Below, piece by piece: positions 23,619-34,197 of a stretch of DNA of 64,000 bases; position 1 is the stretch's first letter, and each line of letters starts with the position of its first letter. A program made the position numbers and the translations under genes. The stretch spans positions 1 through 64,000 of the forward strand of contig NZ_PPTT01000007.1 of assembly GCF_003339815.1 (NCBI RefSeq), in the 5' to 3' direction. This DNA comes from Eggerthella sinensis (GTDB lineage: Bacteria; Actinomycetota; Coriobacteriia; Coriobacteriales; Eggerthellaceae). The notes beneath the pieces were generated by a model that was not told the origin of the DNA, did not search any database, and saw nothing but the letters and a program-made list of their open reading frames with translations.

Positions 23619-24776
23619 ATGACCGAGAGAATTACCGTAAACGCAGCGCAGACCGATGACGGCCCGCATATGCCCAGCTGGATGGACGAAGATGCGGTGA
23701 CCTACGCGCAGGCGGGCGTGGACACGGCCGAGGGCGCGCGCGCCGTCGAGGCTATCAAGAGCGTCGTGCACGACACGTACCGTCCCGAAGTGGTGGGCGA
23801 CATCGGCGGCTTCGGCGGCCTGTTCTCCATCGCGGCGGCCAAGAACATGGACGACCCGCTGCTGGTGAGCGGCACCGACGGCGTGGGCACGAAGCTCAAG
23901 GTTGCGCAGCTGGCCGGCAAGCACGATACGGTGGGCATCGACCTCGTGGCCATGTGCGCGAACGACATCCTGGCCACCGGCGCCGAGCCGCTGTTCTTTC
24001 TCGACTACGTGGCCATCGGCAAGCTCAAGGCCGAGAACGTGGCCGAGATCGTGGCGGGCATCGGCGAGGGCTGCAAGCAGGCCGGCTGCGCGCTCATCGG
24101 CGGCGAGATGGCCGAGCACCCCGGCGTCATGGACCCCGACGACTACGACCTGTCCGGCTTCTGCGTGGGCGTGGTGGATCGCACCAAGATGCTCGATCCG
24201 GCCGCCGTGCGCGAGGGCGACGTGCTGATCGGCCTCGCTTCGAGCGGCCTGCATTCCAACGGCTACTCGCTCGCCCGCAAGGTGTGCGTGGAGGGCAAGA
24301 CCCACTACGAGCTGCGCATCGAGCGCGAAGAGCTGGACGGACGCAGCCTGCAGGACGCGCTGCTGGAACCCACGCGCATCTACGTGAAGCCCGTGCGCGC
24401 CGTGCTCGACGCCTGCCCGGACGCCGTGCGCGCGCTCGCGCACATCACGGGCGGCGGCATCTCCGAGAACCTCGACCGCGCACTGCCGAAGACGTGCGAT
24501 GCCGAAGTGGATTTGGGCACGTGGCCCATTCCTGCCATCGCGTCGTTCGTGTGCGACGCGGCGCATCTCGACGAGGCCGAGGCGCTCAAGACGTTCAACA
24601 TGGGCCTGGGCATGGTGCTCATCGTCGATCCCGCGCGCGTGGACGAGGTCGAGGCGGCGTTGGCCGCAGCGGGCGAGACCACGTACCGCGTCGGCCGCAT
24701 CGTTGCCGGCGAGGGCGCCGTGCGCTACGCGAACGAGGGCGCGCTGTACGGGTTCGGCGCCGACGCGGAGGCGTAA
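23619..24776 (+). CDS. purM: Phosphoribosylformylglycinamidine cyclo-ligase
   Basis: A 385-residue AIR synthetase, converting FGAM to aminoimidazole ribotide with ATP. Typical segments are GGFGGLFSI, LLVSGTDGVGTKLK, IGGEMAEHPGVM and ITGGGISENLDRALP near residue 290. I use the ATG at 23619 because AAGGAG lies five bases before it; an in-frame ATG at 23592 is also possible (394 residues) with a weaker AGGGGA. It lies 89 bases after purF and is followed four bases later by purN. Confidence 0.95.
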   Translation: MTERITVNAAQTDDGPHMPSWMDEDAVTYAQAGVDTAEGARAVEAIKSVVHDTYRPEVVGDIGGFGGLFSIAAAKNMDDPLLVSGTDGVGTKLKVAQLAGKHDTVGIDLVAMCANDILATGAEPLFFLDYVAIGKLKAENVAEIVAGIGEGCKQAGCALIGGEMAEHPGVMDPDDYDLSGFCVGVVDRTKMLDPAAVREGDVLIGLASSGLHSNGYSLARKVCVEGKTHYELRIEREELDGRSLQDALLEPTRIYVKPVRAVLDACPDAVRALAHITGGGISENLDRALPKTCDAEVDLGTWPIPAIASFVCDAAHLDEAEALKTFNMGLGMVLIVDPARVDEVEAALAAAGETTYRVGRIVAGEGAVRYANEGALYGFGADAEA

Positions 24777-24780
24777 GGCC

Positions 24781-25392
24781 ATGACCGAGCCGCTGAAAAT
24801 CGGTGTGCTGCTGTCCGGCAGCGGCACGAACTTGCAGGCTATCATCGACGCGGCGGCGCAGGGGCTGCCCGTCGACATCGTCAAGGTGATCTCGTCGCGC
24901 CCCGATGCCTACGGCATCGAGCGCGCACGGGCGGCCGGCATCGACGTCGTGGCGCTCAACCGCGACGTGTACGCCGACGTCGAGGCCGCCGACGCGCGCA
25001 TCGTGGACGAGCTGCGCGCCGCAGGCGCCGACTATGTGGTGATGGCGGGGTACATGCGCAAGGTGACGCCCGTCATGCTCGACGCGTTCCCCGACCGCGT
25101 GCTCAACCTGCATCCCGCGCTGCTGCCTTCGTTCAAGGGCGCGCACGCCATTCAGGAGGCCTTCGATGCGGGCGTGAAGGTGACCGGCATCACCGTGCAC
25201 TTCGCCAACGAGGACTACGACAAGGGCCCCATCGTGGCGCAGCGCGCGGTGGAAGTGCGCGAGGACGACACCCTCGACACCCTCGAGGAACGCATCCACG
25301 CGGCCGAACACGTCCTGTACCCCGAAGTGCTGCGTCTGCTCGCCGAAGGCCGCGTCAGCGTCGGCGAGGACCGCAAGGTGCACCTGAGCTAG
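24781..25392 (+). CDS. purN: Phosphoribosylglycinamide formyltransferase (folate-dependent)
   Basis: A 203-residue GAR transformylase that uses 10-formyl-tetrahydrofolate. The N-terminal loop IGVLLSGSGTNLQAIID, the catalytic Asn-His in LNLHPALLPSFKGAHA (about 108-123) and the downstream Asp in NEDYDKGPIVAQ are all present, giving the usual Asn/His/Asp triad. Length is normal. The ATG at 24781 is four bases after the purM stop, so they are cotranscribed. Confidence 0.95.
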   Translation: MTEPLKIGVLLSGSGTNLQAIIDAAAQGLPVDIVKVISSRPDAYGIERARAAGIDVVALNRDVYADVEAADARIVDELRAAGADYVVMAGYMRKVTPVMLDAFPDRVLNLHPALLPSFKGAHAIQEAFDAGVKVTGITVHFANEDYDKGPIVAQRAVEVREDDTLDTLEERIHAAEHVLYPEVLRLLAEGRVSVGEDRKVHLS

Positions 25393-25417
25393 TCGCTTCC
25401 ACCCCCTCCAACCGTAA

Positions 25418-25459
25418 ACGCGCGGACGGACTCGCAGGTCAACCGCCCCCTCCGCGCGT
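25418..25459. repeat. Inverted repeat between purN and the XdhC-like gene
   Basis: ACGCGCGGA (25418-25426) pairs perfectly with TCCGCGCGT (25451-25459) over a 24-nt loop. No U-tract; it may be a weak transcript-end or processing hairpin separating purFMN from the next genes. Confidence 0.35.
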
Positions 25460-25496
25460 AAGCTCGTCGCCCCTACCTGTCGAACAAGGAGTTTCC

Positions 25497-26486
25497 ATGA
25501 TCAAAGACATCCTCGCTCGCATCATCGCCGACCTCCAAGCGGGTCGCACCCCGTCGCTCACGCCGGCCGACTTCCCGTGCTTCTCGGCGCAGGCCACCGA
25601 GGGCAACAGCCATGTCGACCCGTCCTACCTCGACGTGATCGCGGCAGGCCTCACGGCCGACGACATTCCCACGTTCGAGCGTGCGCTGCGCGCGATGGAC
25701 GAAGGCGACCTTGCATGGCTCGGTTTCAAGATCGTCTACGATGCGGACGAGGCGCAGCGCAACACCGACAACGAGGTGACGAAGAAGTACGGCGACGTGG
25801 GTTCCGCCGACGGCGAGCCGCTCGTGTTCTTCTGCAACGATGCGAAGGAGCTTGCAGCGTCGCGCCCGTACTCGCCGCGCGACATGTTCCAGATGAAGGA
25901 CGTCACGCGCGGCCCCTCGATGCACAACGAGCAGTTCGAGGGCCTCACCTGGGCCAGCGTGCCCCTGTTCGACCAGGTGCACGTGTGGCTGCTCGGCGCG
26001 TCCGACGCCGCGAGCGAGGTGGCGGCGCTGGCCGACCATGTGGGCTTCGCCGTGACGGTGGTGGACTACGACCCGGCGTACGTGAGCGAGCAGCGCTTCC
26101 CGGCGGCGAAGCGCATCGTGCTGCCCGGCGGCAACTTCGACGCGCTCGACACGCTGAGCGCGGCGCCCGACGACTACGTGTGCGTGCTGACGCGCGGCCA
26201 CATGTTCGACCCCGAAGGATGCGTGTGGGCCACGAAACACCACGTGCATTACGTCGGCATGATGGGCTGCGCGGGCAAGAACGACCGCGTGCACGAGCTC
26301 GTGCTGAGCAGCGGCGCCACCGAGGAGGATTGGGAGCGCGTCAAGCGTCCCATCGGCCTGAAGTTCGGGGCGAAGACGCCCGCCGAGCTGGCCATCGCCA
26401 TCGTGGCCGAGCTCGTGGACGTGCGCTACCGGCAGCGGTACAGCGAAGAGGCCCGCGAGCGTCACGAGAAGAGCCTTGGCCGCTAG
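25497..26486 (+). CDS. XdhC-family protein
   Basis: A 329-residue protein with the XdhC/CoxI C-terminal Rossmann domain: VHVWLLGASDAASEVA (dinucleotide-type loop, about 161-176), VVDYDPAYVS and the family signature IGLKFGAKTPAELAIAIVAE near the C-terminus. XdhC proteins insert sulfurated molybdenum cofactor into xanthine-dehydrogenase-type enzymes. The N-terminal half is less typical and no xdhAB genes are near. It sits between purN and purH, with a cysteine hydrolase overlapping its end, so a link to purine or nicotinate-type hydroxylase metabolism is plausible but not shown. Confidence 0.75.
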   Translation: MIKDILARIIADLQAGRTPSLTPADFPCFSAQATEGNSHVDPSYLDVIAAGLTADDIPTFERALRAMDEGDLAWLGFKIVYDADEAQRNTDNEVTKKYGDVGSADGEPLVFFCNDAKELAASRPYSPRDMFQMKDVTRGPSMHNEQFEGLTWASVPLFDQVHVWLLGASDAASEVAALADHVGFAVTVVDYDPAYVSEQRFPAAKRIVLPGGNFDALDTLSAAPDDYVCVLTRGHMFDPEGCVWATKHHVHYVGMMGCAGKNDRVHELVLSSGATEEDWERVKRPIGLKFGAKTPAELAIAIVAELVDVRYRQRYSEEARERHEKSLGR

Positions 26487-27015
26487 CGTGCAGGACGGTG
26501 CCTACGACGCGCTGATCGTCATCGACGTGCAGACGGCGCTCGTCGCGAAGCACCCGTCCAACGAAGAAGGCTTCATCACCGCGGTGAGCGCGCTGATCGA
26601 CGCGTGCCGCAGCAACGGCGTGCCCGTGGTGTACGTGCTGCACGATGGGGGAGCGGGCGACGAGCTCGAACGCGGCACCGACGGGTGGCAGGCGTATGCC
26701 GCCATCGCGCCGCAGGGCGGCGAGCCGTGCGTGAGCAAGCGCTTCAACAGCGCGTTTCGGCGCACGGGCCTGCACGAGATGCTGCAATCCTTCGGCGCGA
26801 AGCGCCTCGTCATGTGCGGCATGCAGACCGAGTTCTGCTTCGACGTGTCGGTGAAGGTGGCCTTCGAGCTGGGCTACGACGTCACCGTCCCGCGCGAAGG
26901 CGTCACCACGTTCGACTCGGCCTTCGCCTCGGGCGAAGCCCTCACCGCCTACTTCGAAGACGACATCTGGGACGGCCGCTACGCGCACGTGGCCCCGCTC
27001 GACGACCTCGTGTAG
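26476..27015 (+). CDS. Isochorismatase-family cysteine hydrolase
   Basis: A protein of about 179 residues with the isochorismatase/nicotinamidase fold. The catalytic Asp is in ALIVIDVQTAL (about 13-23), the Lys in CVSKRFNSAF (about 90) and the Cys in MCGMQTEFCFDVSVK (about 113-127). Such enzymes hydrolyse amides or vinyl ethers; the substrate cannot be told. The start is uncertain: TTG at 26476 overlaps the XdhC stop by 11 bases, and GTG at 26488 is also possible. Coupling to the XdhC-like gene suggests a shared pathway. Confidence 0.75.
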   Translation: MAASVQDGAYDALIVIDVQTALVAKHPSNEEGFITAVSALIDACRSNGVPVVYVLHDGGAGDELERGTDGWQAYAAIAPQGGEPCVSKRFNSAFRRTGLHEMLQSFGAKRLVMCGMQTEFCFDVSVKVAFELGYDVTVPREGVTTFDSAFASGEALTAYFEDDIWDGRYAHVAPLDDLV

Positions 27016-27188
27016 GCATCGTCGCCGCACATGGTCTTGCGCGCCTCGCACACCGCCCCTCGTGCACGTTTGCGGGATATGCCCTCGTCGGGATGCTCGC
27101 AGGCGCACGCGGGTGGTACCATGCGTCGAAGGAGGCTGGGGGCACGGTGCCGTTCAGCCGCAGACAAGTGGAAAGGATGTAAGGCCAT

Positions 27189-28763
<1,575 letters not shown>

Positions 28764-28775
28764 GCACCAGGTTCC

Positions 28776-28799
28776 GGCGGCCTCCTTCGGGAGGCCGCC
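28776..28799 (+). terminator. UUCG-capped hairpin after purH
   Basis: GGCGGCCTCC (28776-28785), tetraloop TTCG, GGAGGCCGCC (28790-28799). Very stable; no U-tract follows. The remaining gap to the DnaJ-like gene holds no gene that I can see. Confidence 0.7.
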
Positions 28800-28975
28800 C
28801 CTGGCTTTGCCCCAATCATCGCCCGAAAAACACGGAAAACAGCGCTGAGGCGTGTTTTTCGACCGATAATAAGTCTCGGACATGCGCACGGTCTTTTATG
28901 GACGTTCTTTGACGGGAAGGCAACGGCGAATGGGTAGGGATCATCGGGGGTGTTGCCGTAACGTAAAGTGGGGGC

Positions 28976-29815
28976 ATGAAGAAATCCGAAGCGCTCAAAA
29001 CCCTGGGGCTATCAGACGGCGCGACCGATGACGAGGTCAAACAGGCCCATCGCAAACTGGTGATCGCGCACCATCCCGACAAGTTCGCCCTCGATTCCCC
29101 CGAGCGCGCCGAGGCCGAGGAGTTCACCAAGCGCATCAACGAGGCGCGCGACGTCCTGCTCAACCGCTCGTGGACGCCCGAGTTCGACCCGCGCCGCGAC
29201 CCGCGTCCCTACGCGGGCAACCCCTACGCGCATCCGACGCAGAACCCCTACAGCGGCGCGGGGCAGGACCCGTTCGCCGGCTGGCCGTTCACGCAGGGGG
29301 CCGGTACCGGCTCGGCGCCCGGTCAGGGTACCCGCGGGCAAACCACGTACGTGTGGACGTCGTGGGACGAGCCGCGCACGGGCAATCCCACCGGGCAGCC
29401 CTTCGACCCGTTCGATCCCTTCGCGCCGTTCCGCGCGGCGGCTCAACCGCAGAAAACGCCGCAGGAAGCCCTTGCCGAAGTGAAGCGCGACCTCCAGCGC
29501 GAGGGCCTCATGATCGCGGGCAAGGTGGCCGTGCTGGCGGCATCGATGCTGCTGGAAACCGCTGCGACGGGCCTCTTCCTCTACGTGATGATCTCCATCA
29601 TCTACGGGCTGTGGAAGCGCGTGGGCTCGTGCCTCATCGGCCTCATCGTCCCGTTGGCCCTGTTCGGCGCGCCCCTCGTGTTCATGATCGCGCCGCGTCA
29701 GGGGGCCGTCACCATCGGGCTTGCGGTGGCGTTCCTCATCGCCGTGCTGTTCGACGTGGTGAACGTGCGCAACCTCGCGCGTCTCTACCGCGTGGCGAAG
29801 CGCGCCGCGTCCTAA
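28976..29815 (+). CDS. DnaJ-domain membrane protein
   Basis: A 279-residue protein. Residues 1-65 are a J domain with HHPDK (His33-Pro34-Asp35 is the invariant HPD), the surface that stimulates DnaK-type ATPases. Residues about 75-160 are Pro/Gly/Asn/Phe-rich (NPYAHPTQNPYSG, FDPFDPFAPF). Residues about 165-270 contain three or four hydrophobic helices including LFLYVMISIIYGLW and GLAVAFLIAVLFDVV. The J domain therefore faces the cytoplasm from a C-terminal membrane anchor, recruiting a DnaK to the membrane. It stands alone. The client is not known. Confidence 0.8.
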   Translation: MKKSEALKTLGLSDGATDDEVKQAHRKLVIAHHPDKFALDSPERAEAEEFTKRINEARDVLLNRSWTPEFDPRRDPRPYAGNPYAHPTQNPYSGAGQDPFAGWPFTQGAGTGSAPGQGTRGQTTYVWTSWDEPRTGNPTGQPFDPFDPFAPFRAAAQPQKTPQEALAEVKRDLQREGLMIAGKVAVLAASMLLETAATGLFLYVMISIIYGLWKRVGSCLIGLIVPLALFGAPLVFMIAPRQGAVTIGLAVAFLIAVLFDVVNVRNLARLYRVAKRAAS

Positions 29816-29894
29816 CGGCGTATCATCGGGCAGCTTCGGGCTGATGGCAAGCGCGTGGTGTCGTTCCGGCGACCCGTTGCGAACGTTGCCATCA

Positions 29895-29903
29895 TGCTAT
29901 ACT
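29895..29903 (+). promoter_or_regulatory. Extended -10 promoter of the flippase operon
   Basis: TGCTATACT lies 48 bp before the TTG start at 29951. Confidence 0.5.
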
Positions 29904-29950
29904 GAATCATTCCGTCATGGTTCGTCGAAGGGCTCGAAGGGGGTCGCTGG

Positions 29951-31663
29951 TTGAAGAAAGCGCTGCTGCTTGTCATCGGCATCGTCGCAGTGTGCTTTCT
30001 CATCGCGAACGCCGACTACCTGGCAAGCTTCCTCGCCACGCTCAAAACCGGGGCGCTCGTGCCGCTTGTCGTGGCCACCGTGCTCATGCTGGCGCGCCAC
30101 CTCGTGCAGGCGGCGTCCTACGATGCGGCGTTCGAGGCCGTCGGGCATAAAACCGGCTTCTGGCACAACGTCGTGCTCATCTTCTCCCTCGTCTTCATCA
30201 ACACGTTCTGCCTGTTCTCGGGCGCGACGGGCGTCGCCTTCATCATCGACGACGCGCACCGCACGGGCGCCGACGCCGGCACGTCCACCAGCGGCGCCAT
30301 CCTCTCGCAGATCGGCTACTTCGCCGCCATCCTCGTCATTTCCATCATCGGCTTTCTGACCATGCTGCTGTCCGGCAGCATGAACACGCTGTTCCTCATC
30401 GGCGGGTTGGCGCTCGCGGCCGTGCTGGCCGTGCTGTCCAGCATGTTCGTGGTGGGCTACCGCAAGCCGCGCATGCTGTTCCGCCTGTTCATCGGCATCG
30501 AGAAGCTGGTCAACAAGATGCTCGGCCTCGCGAAGAAGCACCTCAAGCCGGCGTGGGGCCGCAAGATGGCGGGCTCGTTCATCTCGTCGGCGGGCATTCT
30601 GGCGAAGAACCCGCAGGGCACGCTGGTCACCGTGGCGTACGCGTCGTTCTCGGCCATCCTCAACATGGCGTGCCTCGTGGCCATCGGCTACGCCTTCGGG
30701 TTCGACAACGTGGCCGCGCTCGTGGCGGCGTTCGCCGTGGCGGCCATCTCGGTGATCCTCAGCCCGACGCCGCAGGGCGTGGGCGTGGTGGAAGCCGCCA
30801 TCGCGGCCATCCTCACGGCACACGGGTGCTCGCTTGCCACGGCCACGGCCATCGCGCTCGTGTACCGCGGCATCATGTTCTGGGTGCCGTTCTGCATCGG
30901 GGCGCTGCTGCTGTCGCAGTCGGGCTTCTTCGCGGACAAGAAGAGCCCCACCGAGGAGCAGCGCGCGAAGGACACCGCCTGGGTGCTGGGCACGCTCGTG
31001 CTCATCGTGGGCCTCGTGAACATGGGGCTCGCGCTCATCCCGCAGACGTTCGAGCCGTTCATGGCGCTCACCGAGTGGATCAACATGGGCGGCCTGCTCA
31101 TCGGGCCGGCGCTTATCGTGGGCAGCGTCGTGCTCATCGTGCTGGCCGTGGGGCTCATCCTGCGCTTCCGCACGGCGTGGGCGCTCACGCTGGGCGTGCT
31201 CGTGCTGCTGGCGGGCGCTGAATTCCTCTACGTGAACACCGTGCAGGTGGCGGTGGCGGCGCTCGTGCTGCTGTGCCTGCTGTTCTGGAAGCGCGATGCG
31301 TTCGACCGGCCCATCGTGCCGCGCGACGACGCCCCGCGCCTCGTGAGCGAGTTCCATGAGAACCTGAACCGGTTCCATGCGTGGAACGAGGCGCGCAGGG
31401 AGCGCGCCGCTTCGGGCGAAGGCGAAGACGTGCGCACCGGCAGGGGCGCCGCCCTTGCGGCGCGACGTGCCGAGCGGCGCGATCAGGGGCGCGCGAAGAG
31501 GAAAACGGGTTGGGAACAGCGTGCTGAAAAAGGCGCGGAAATCAGCCGACAAGCTCAGCGGGAGGGTATACTTCCCTTTGGCGAAGATGTCGTCGTGTCG
31601 CCCGCGGGCGTCGCGGGGCTGTCCGTCGCCGAATCCGCACCAGAGAAAAAGGAGTCGCAATGA
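29951..31663 (+). CDS. LPG-synthase-type flippase-like membrane protein (first of two)
   Basis: A 570-residue polytopic protein of the lysylphosphatidylglycerol synthase transmembrane / UPF0104 family. The family hallmarks are seen: LKTGALVPLVVATV near the N-terminus, SSAGILAKNPQGTL in the middle and SPTPQGVGVVEAAIAAILT (about 275-293), followed by YRGIMFWVPFCIGALL. An extra set of hydrophobic helices (about 340-440) and a basic Ala/Arg/Glu-rich cytoplasmic tail of about 130 residues extend it beyond the core. TTG start with CGAAGGGGG upstream. It overlaps the following ATP-grasp gene by four bases. Likely moves a lipid or lipid-linked product across the membrane; the substrate is unknown. 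Confidence 0.8.
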   Translation: MKKALLLVIGIVAVCFLIANADYLASFLATLKTGALVPLVVATVLMLARHLVQAASYDAAFEAVGHKTGFWHNVVLIFSLVFINTFCLFSGATGVAFIIDDAHRTGADAGTSTSGAILSQIGYFAAILVISIIGFLTMLLSGSMNTLFLIGGLALAAVLAVLSSMFVVGYRKPRMLFRLFIGIEKLVNKMLGLAKKHLKPAWGRKMAGSFISSAGILAKNPQGTLVTVAYASFSAILNMACLVAIGYAFGFDNVAALVAAFAVAAISVILSPTPQGVGVVEAAIAAILTAHGCSLATATAIALVYRGIMFWVPFCIGALLLSQSGFFADKKSPTEEQRAKDTAWVLGTLVLIVGLVNMGLALIPQTFEPFMALTEWINMGGLLIGPALIVGSVVLIVLAVGLILRFRTAWALTLGVLVLLAGAEFLYVNTVQVAVAALVLLCLLFWKRDAFDRPIVPRDDAPRLVSEFHENLNRFHAWNEARRERAASGEGEDVRTGRGAALAARRAERRDQGRAKRKTGWEQRAEKGAEISRQAQREGILPFGEDVVVSPAGVAGLSVAESAPEKKESQ

Positions 31664-32808
31664 TAGTGCTCGATGAGCCGTACGTGTCCGAACCGTTGAT
31701 CGCCTGGCTCGAGGAGTCGCAGCACCCGGTGCTGGACAGCGCGTTCACGCGTGCGATTGCCGAGGGGCATGCGCTCAATCTGGTGACGCCCGAAGAGGCG
31801 GCCCGCCGCATCGACGCGGGCGAGCGCGTGTACACGAACTCCGAAAACGCCCTGGCCTGGATCGTGGAGAACACGCACAACGACAGCCTGACGCGCGGCA
31901 TCACCCTGTTCAAGGACAAGGCGGCCATGCGCGCGGCGCTCGCGGGCCTCGATCCCGACCTGTTCTTCAAAACCTGCTCGGTGGACGAGCTGTTCAAGCT
32001 CGATTTCTCGCAGCTGCCCGTGCCGTTCGTGCTCAAGCCCTCCGTGGGTTTCTGCAGCATGGGCGTGTACGCCATCCAGAATCGCGAGGACTGGGAGCGC
32101 GCCCTGGCCGACATCCAGAACAACGCTTCCACCTGGCACGACATGTATCCTGAAAGCGTCATCGGCGCCGGGTCGTTCATCCTCGAGGGCTACATCGACG
32201 GCACCGAGTACGCGCTGGACGCGTACTTCGACGAGACGGGCCGCGCGCACATCCTCAACGTGCTGCGCCACGACTTCGTCTCGCCCGAGGACACGAGCGA
32301 CCGCATGTACCGCACGAGTGCGGCCATCGTGCGCGACACGTCCACGATGTTCACCTCGTGGCTCGACCGCGTGAACGCGCTCATCGGCGTGCGCAACTTC
32401 CCCGTGCACGTGGAGGTGCGCGAGGAGCACGGTCACGTGAGCCCCATCGAGTTCAACCCGCTGCGCTTCGCGGGCCTCGGCGGCACCGACGTGAGCTGGT
32501 ACGGCTACGGGTACCGCACCTACCAGGCGTTCCTCGAGGACGACGCGCCCGATTTCGACGCCGTGTTCGCCGACAAGGCCGACAAGGTGTACTCCATGTC
32601 GCTGCTCAACGCGCCGGCCGACGCTACGGGCGACGAGACGTTCGACTACGACGCGTTCCTCAGCCGCTTCTCGCACGTGCTGGACATGCGACCCTTCGAT
32701 GTGAAGCGCGTGGGCAACTACGGCTTCCTGTTCCTCGAGACGGACGCCTCCTCGGCCGACGAGCTGGACTTCCTCATGCGCTCCGACCTCAAGGAGTTCC
32801 TCCGCTAG
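31660..32808 (+). CDS. ATP-grasp domain protein
   Basis: A 382-residue soluble protein with an ATP-grasp fold: lysine-bearing strand FVLKPSVGFCSMGVYAI (about 125-141), GSFILEGYIDGTEYALDAY (about 172-190) and the metal-binding end HVEVREEHGHVSPIEFNP (about 247-264, with Glu then Asn). ATP-grasp enzymes form acyl-phosphate intermediates and ligate carboxylates to amines or thiols. The closest subfamily is not clear to me. It is sandwiched between two flippase-like membrane proteins (four-base overlap upstream, 28 bases downstream), so its product is probably linked to a membrane-borne molecule. That is inference from position. Confidence 0.75.
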   Translation: MIVLDEPYVSEPLIAWLEESQHPVLDSAFTRAIAEGHALNLVTPEEAARRIDAGERVYTNSENALAWIVENTHNDSLTRGITLFKDKAAMRAALAGLDPDLFFKTCSVDELFKLDFSQLPVPFVLKPSVGFCSMGVYAIQNREDWERALADIQNNASTWHDMYPESVIGAGSFILEGYIDGTEYALDAYFDETGRAHILNVLRHDFVSPEDTSDRMYRTSAAIVRDTSTMFTSWLDRVNALIGVRNFPVHVEVREEHGHVSPIEFNPLRFAGLGGTDVSWYGYGYRTYQAFLEDDAPDFDAVFADKADKVYSMSLLNAPADATGDETFDYDAFLSRFSHVLDMRPFDVKRVGNYGFLFLETDASSADELDFLMRSDLKEFLR

Positions 32809-32836
32809 GCGGGGGAGCGGCAAGCGCGGTCATGCG

Positions 32837-34051
32837 GTGAAGCTCAATATCCGAAACCTCCTGATAGGCCTGGTCATCGTCATCGTGCTTGCCGTGGTGC
32901 TGCTGCGCGGCGATCAGCTGGTGGAGCTTATCGACACCATCAAGAAGGGCGCGGTCATCCCGCTCATCGCGGCGGTGTGCACGCAGCTGGGCAAGTACTT
33001 CGCGCAGAGTTTCTCGTACTCCTTCTGCTTCGAGGCCGTCGACGAGCACATGAACCCGCGCGAGACGCTGCCGCTCGTGTTCGGCACGTTCTTCGTGAAC
33101 ACCATCGCGCCGTCGCTCAACCTGGCCGGCACCACCCTCGTGGTGGACGACGCCCGACGCCGCGGCATCGCGCCCGGCAGGGCCACGAGCGCGGCGCTGC
33201 TCATGCAGATCACCGTGGACTCGGGCTTCGCCACCATCATGCTCATCGGCTTCGTCATCTTGGCGGCCAGCGTGGGGTTGTCGCCGGTGTGGTTCTTGCT
33301 GGGCTTGCTGGTTATTCTGCTGGTCAGCGTCATGGTGCTTATCCTCGTGCTGGGACGCAAGCGCCCGGCGCTCGTGCTCAAGGCGCTGCGCCCCGTGGAG
33401 CGCCTCGTCGATCGCGTGCTCGTGCGCTTCAAGAAGAAGCCGCTCGATCCGTGGGTCGAGCGCGTGGTGGGGTCGTTCTCCGACGCGGCCGGCCTCATCG
33501 CCCACAACCCCAAAACCACGGCGAAGGCGTTCGGCTGCTCCATCGCGGCAAGCGCCTGCGAGCTGGCCTGCTTCAGCCTCGTGGGCGTCGCGTTCGGAGC
33601 GTACTCGCCTGAAGCGCTCATCTGCGGGTACGTGGTGGCAACGCTGTTCGCCATGATCTCCATCACGCCGCAGGGCGTGGGCGTCGTGGAAGCGGCCGTG
33701 GTGGTGGCGTTCACGTCGTTCGGCGTATCGGGCGCGGCGGGCCTGTCCATCGCGCTCGTGTACCGCGGCATCGTGTTCTGGATGCCGTTCCTCATCGGCG
33801 CCATCCTCATCCAAACCACCAAGACGTTCAAGCACGACGCGAAGCGCGTCAGCCGAGCGGGGAAGGGGAAAGGGAAGGGCTCGCTGCAAAGCGCCGCCGT
33901 CATGGCGAAGCGCCTCGACAACGAAGTGGCCCCCGCGCCGCAAGCGCCCGTGCCCGTGTCTCCTGCGCCGCAAGCGCCCGTATCCGAGCCGGTGTCCGCG
34001 CCCGCGTCCGACGAGGCTCCCAAGCCCGACGAGGCCCCCGTCGACCGCTGA
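32837..34051 (+). CDS. LPG-synthase-type flippase-like membrane protein (second of two)
   Basis: A 404-residue paralogue of the protein at 29951. It has IKKGAVIPLIAAVCTQLGKY near the N-terminus, NTIAPSLNLAGTTLVVDDA (about 93-111), DAAGLIAHNPKTTAKAF and the family signature SITPQGVGVVEAAVVVAF (about 274-291), with YRGIVFWMPFLIGAIL. The last 75 residues are Pro/Ala-rich and cytoplasmic. GTG start at 32837. It lacks the additional helices of the first copy. Third gene of the flippase / ATP-grasp / flippase operon. Confidence 0.8.
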   Translation: MKLNIRNLLIGLVIVIVLAVVLLRGDQLVELIDTIKKGAVIPLIAAVCTQLGKYFAQSFSYSFCFEAVDEHMNPRETLPLVFGTFFVNTIAPSLNLAGTTLVVDDARRRGIAPGRATSAALLMQITVDSGFATIMLIGFVILAASVGLSPVWFLLGLLVILLVSVMVLILVLGRKRPALVLKALRPVERLVDRVLVRFKKKPLDPWVERVVGSFSDAAGLIAHNPKTTAKAFGCSIAASACELACFSLVGVAFGAYSPEALICGYVVATLFAMISITPQGVGVVEAAVVVAFTSFGVSGAAGLSIALVYRGIVFWMPFLIGAILIQTTKTFKHDAKRVSRAGKGKGKGSLQSAAVMAKRLDNEVAPAPQAPVPVSPAPQAPVSEPVSAPASDEAPKPDEAPVDR

Positions 34052-34197
34052 GGGCTTCCAACGCCCCACTCGGCACGCGCAATCTCTGCGTTCGACCCTC
34101 AATCATAAGTTGATACTGCGCCTCGTCCCCCTATGTCCTAAAATGGCAGGATGCAAAGGACGGTCACGAAGGCCGTCCGCGAATGGGTGGGGGAGCT

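Noticed and set aside
27100-27125. GGGTGGTACC, like the T-box antiterminator core, before purH
   Set aside because: Only about 100 nt of leader precede it, the GCG that should follow is absent, no stem I or specifier loop is seen, and purH is not a normal T-box target.
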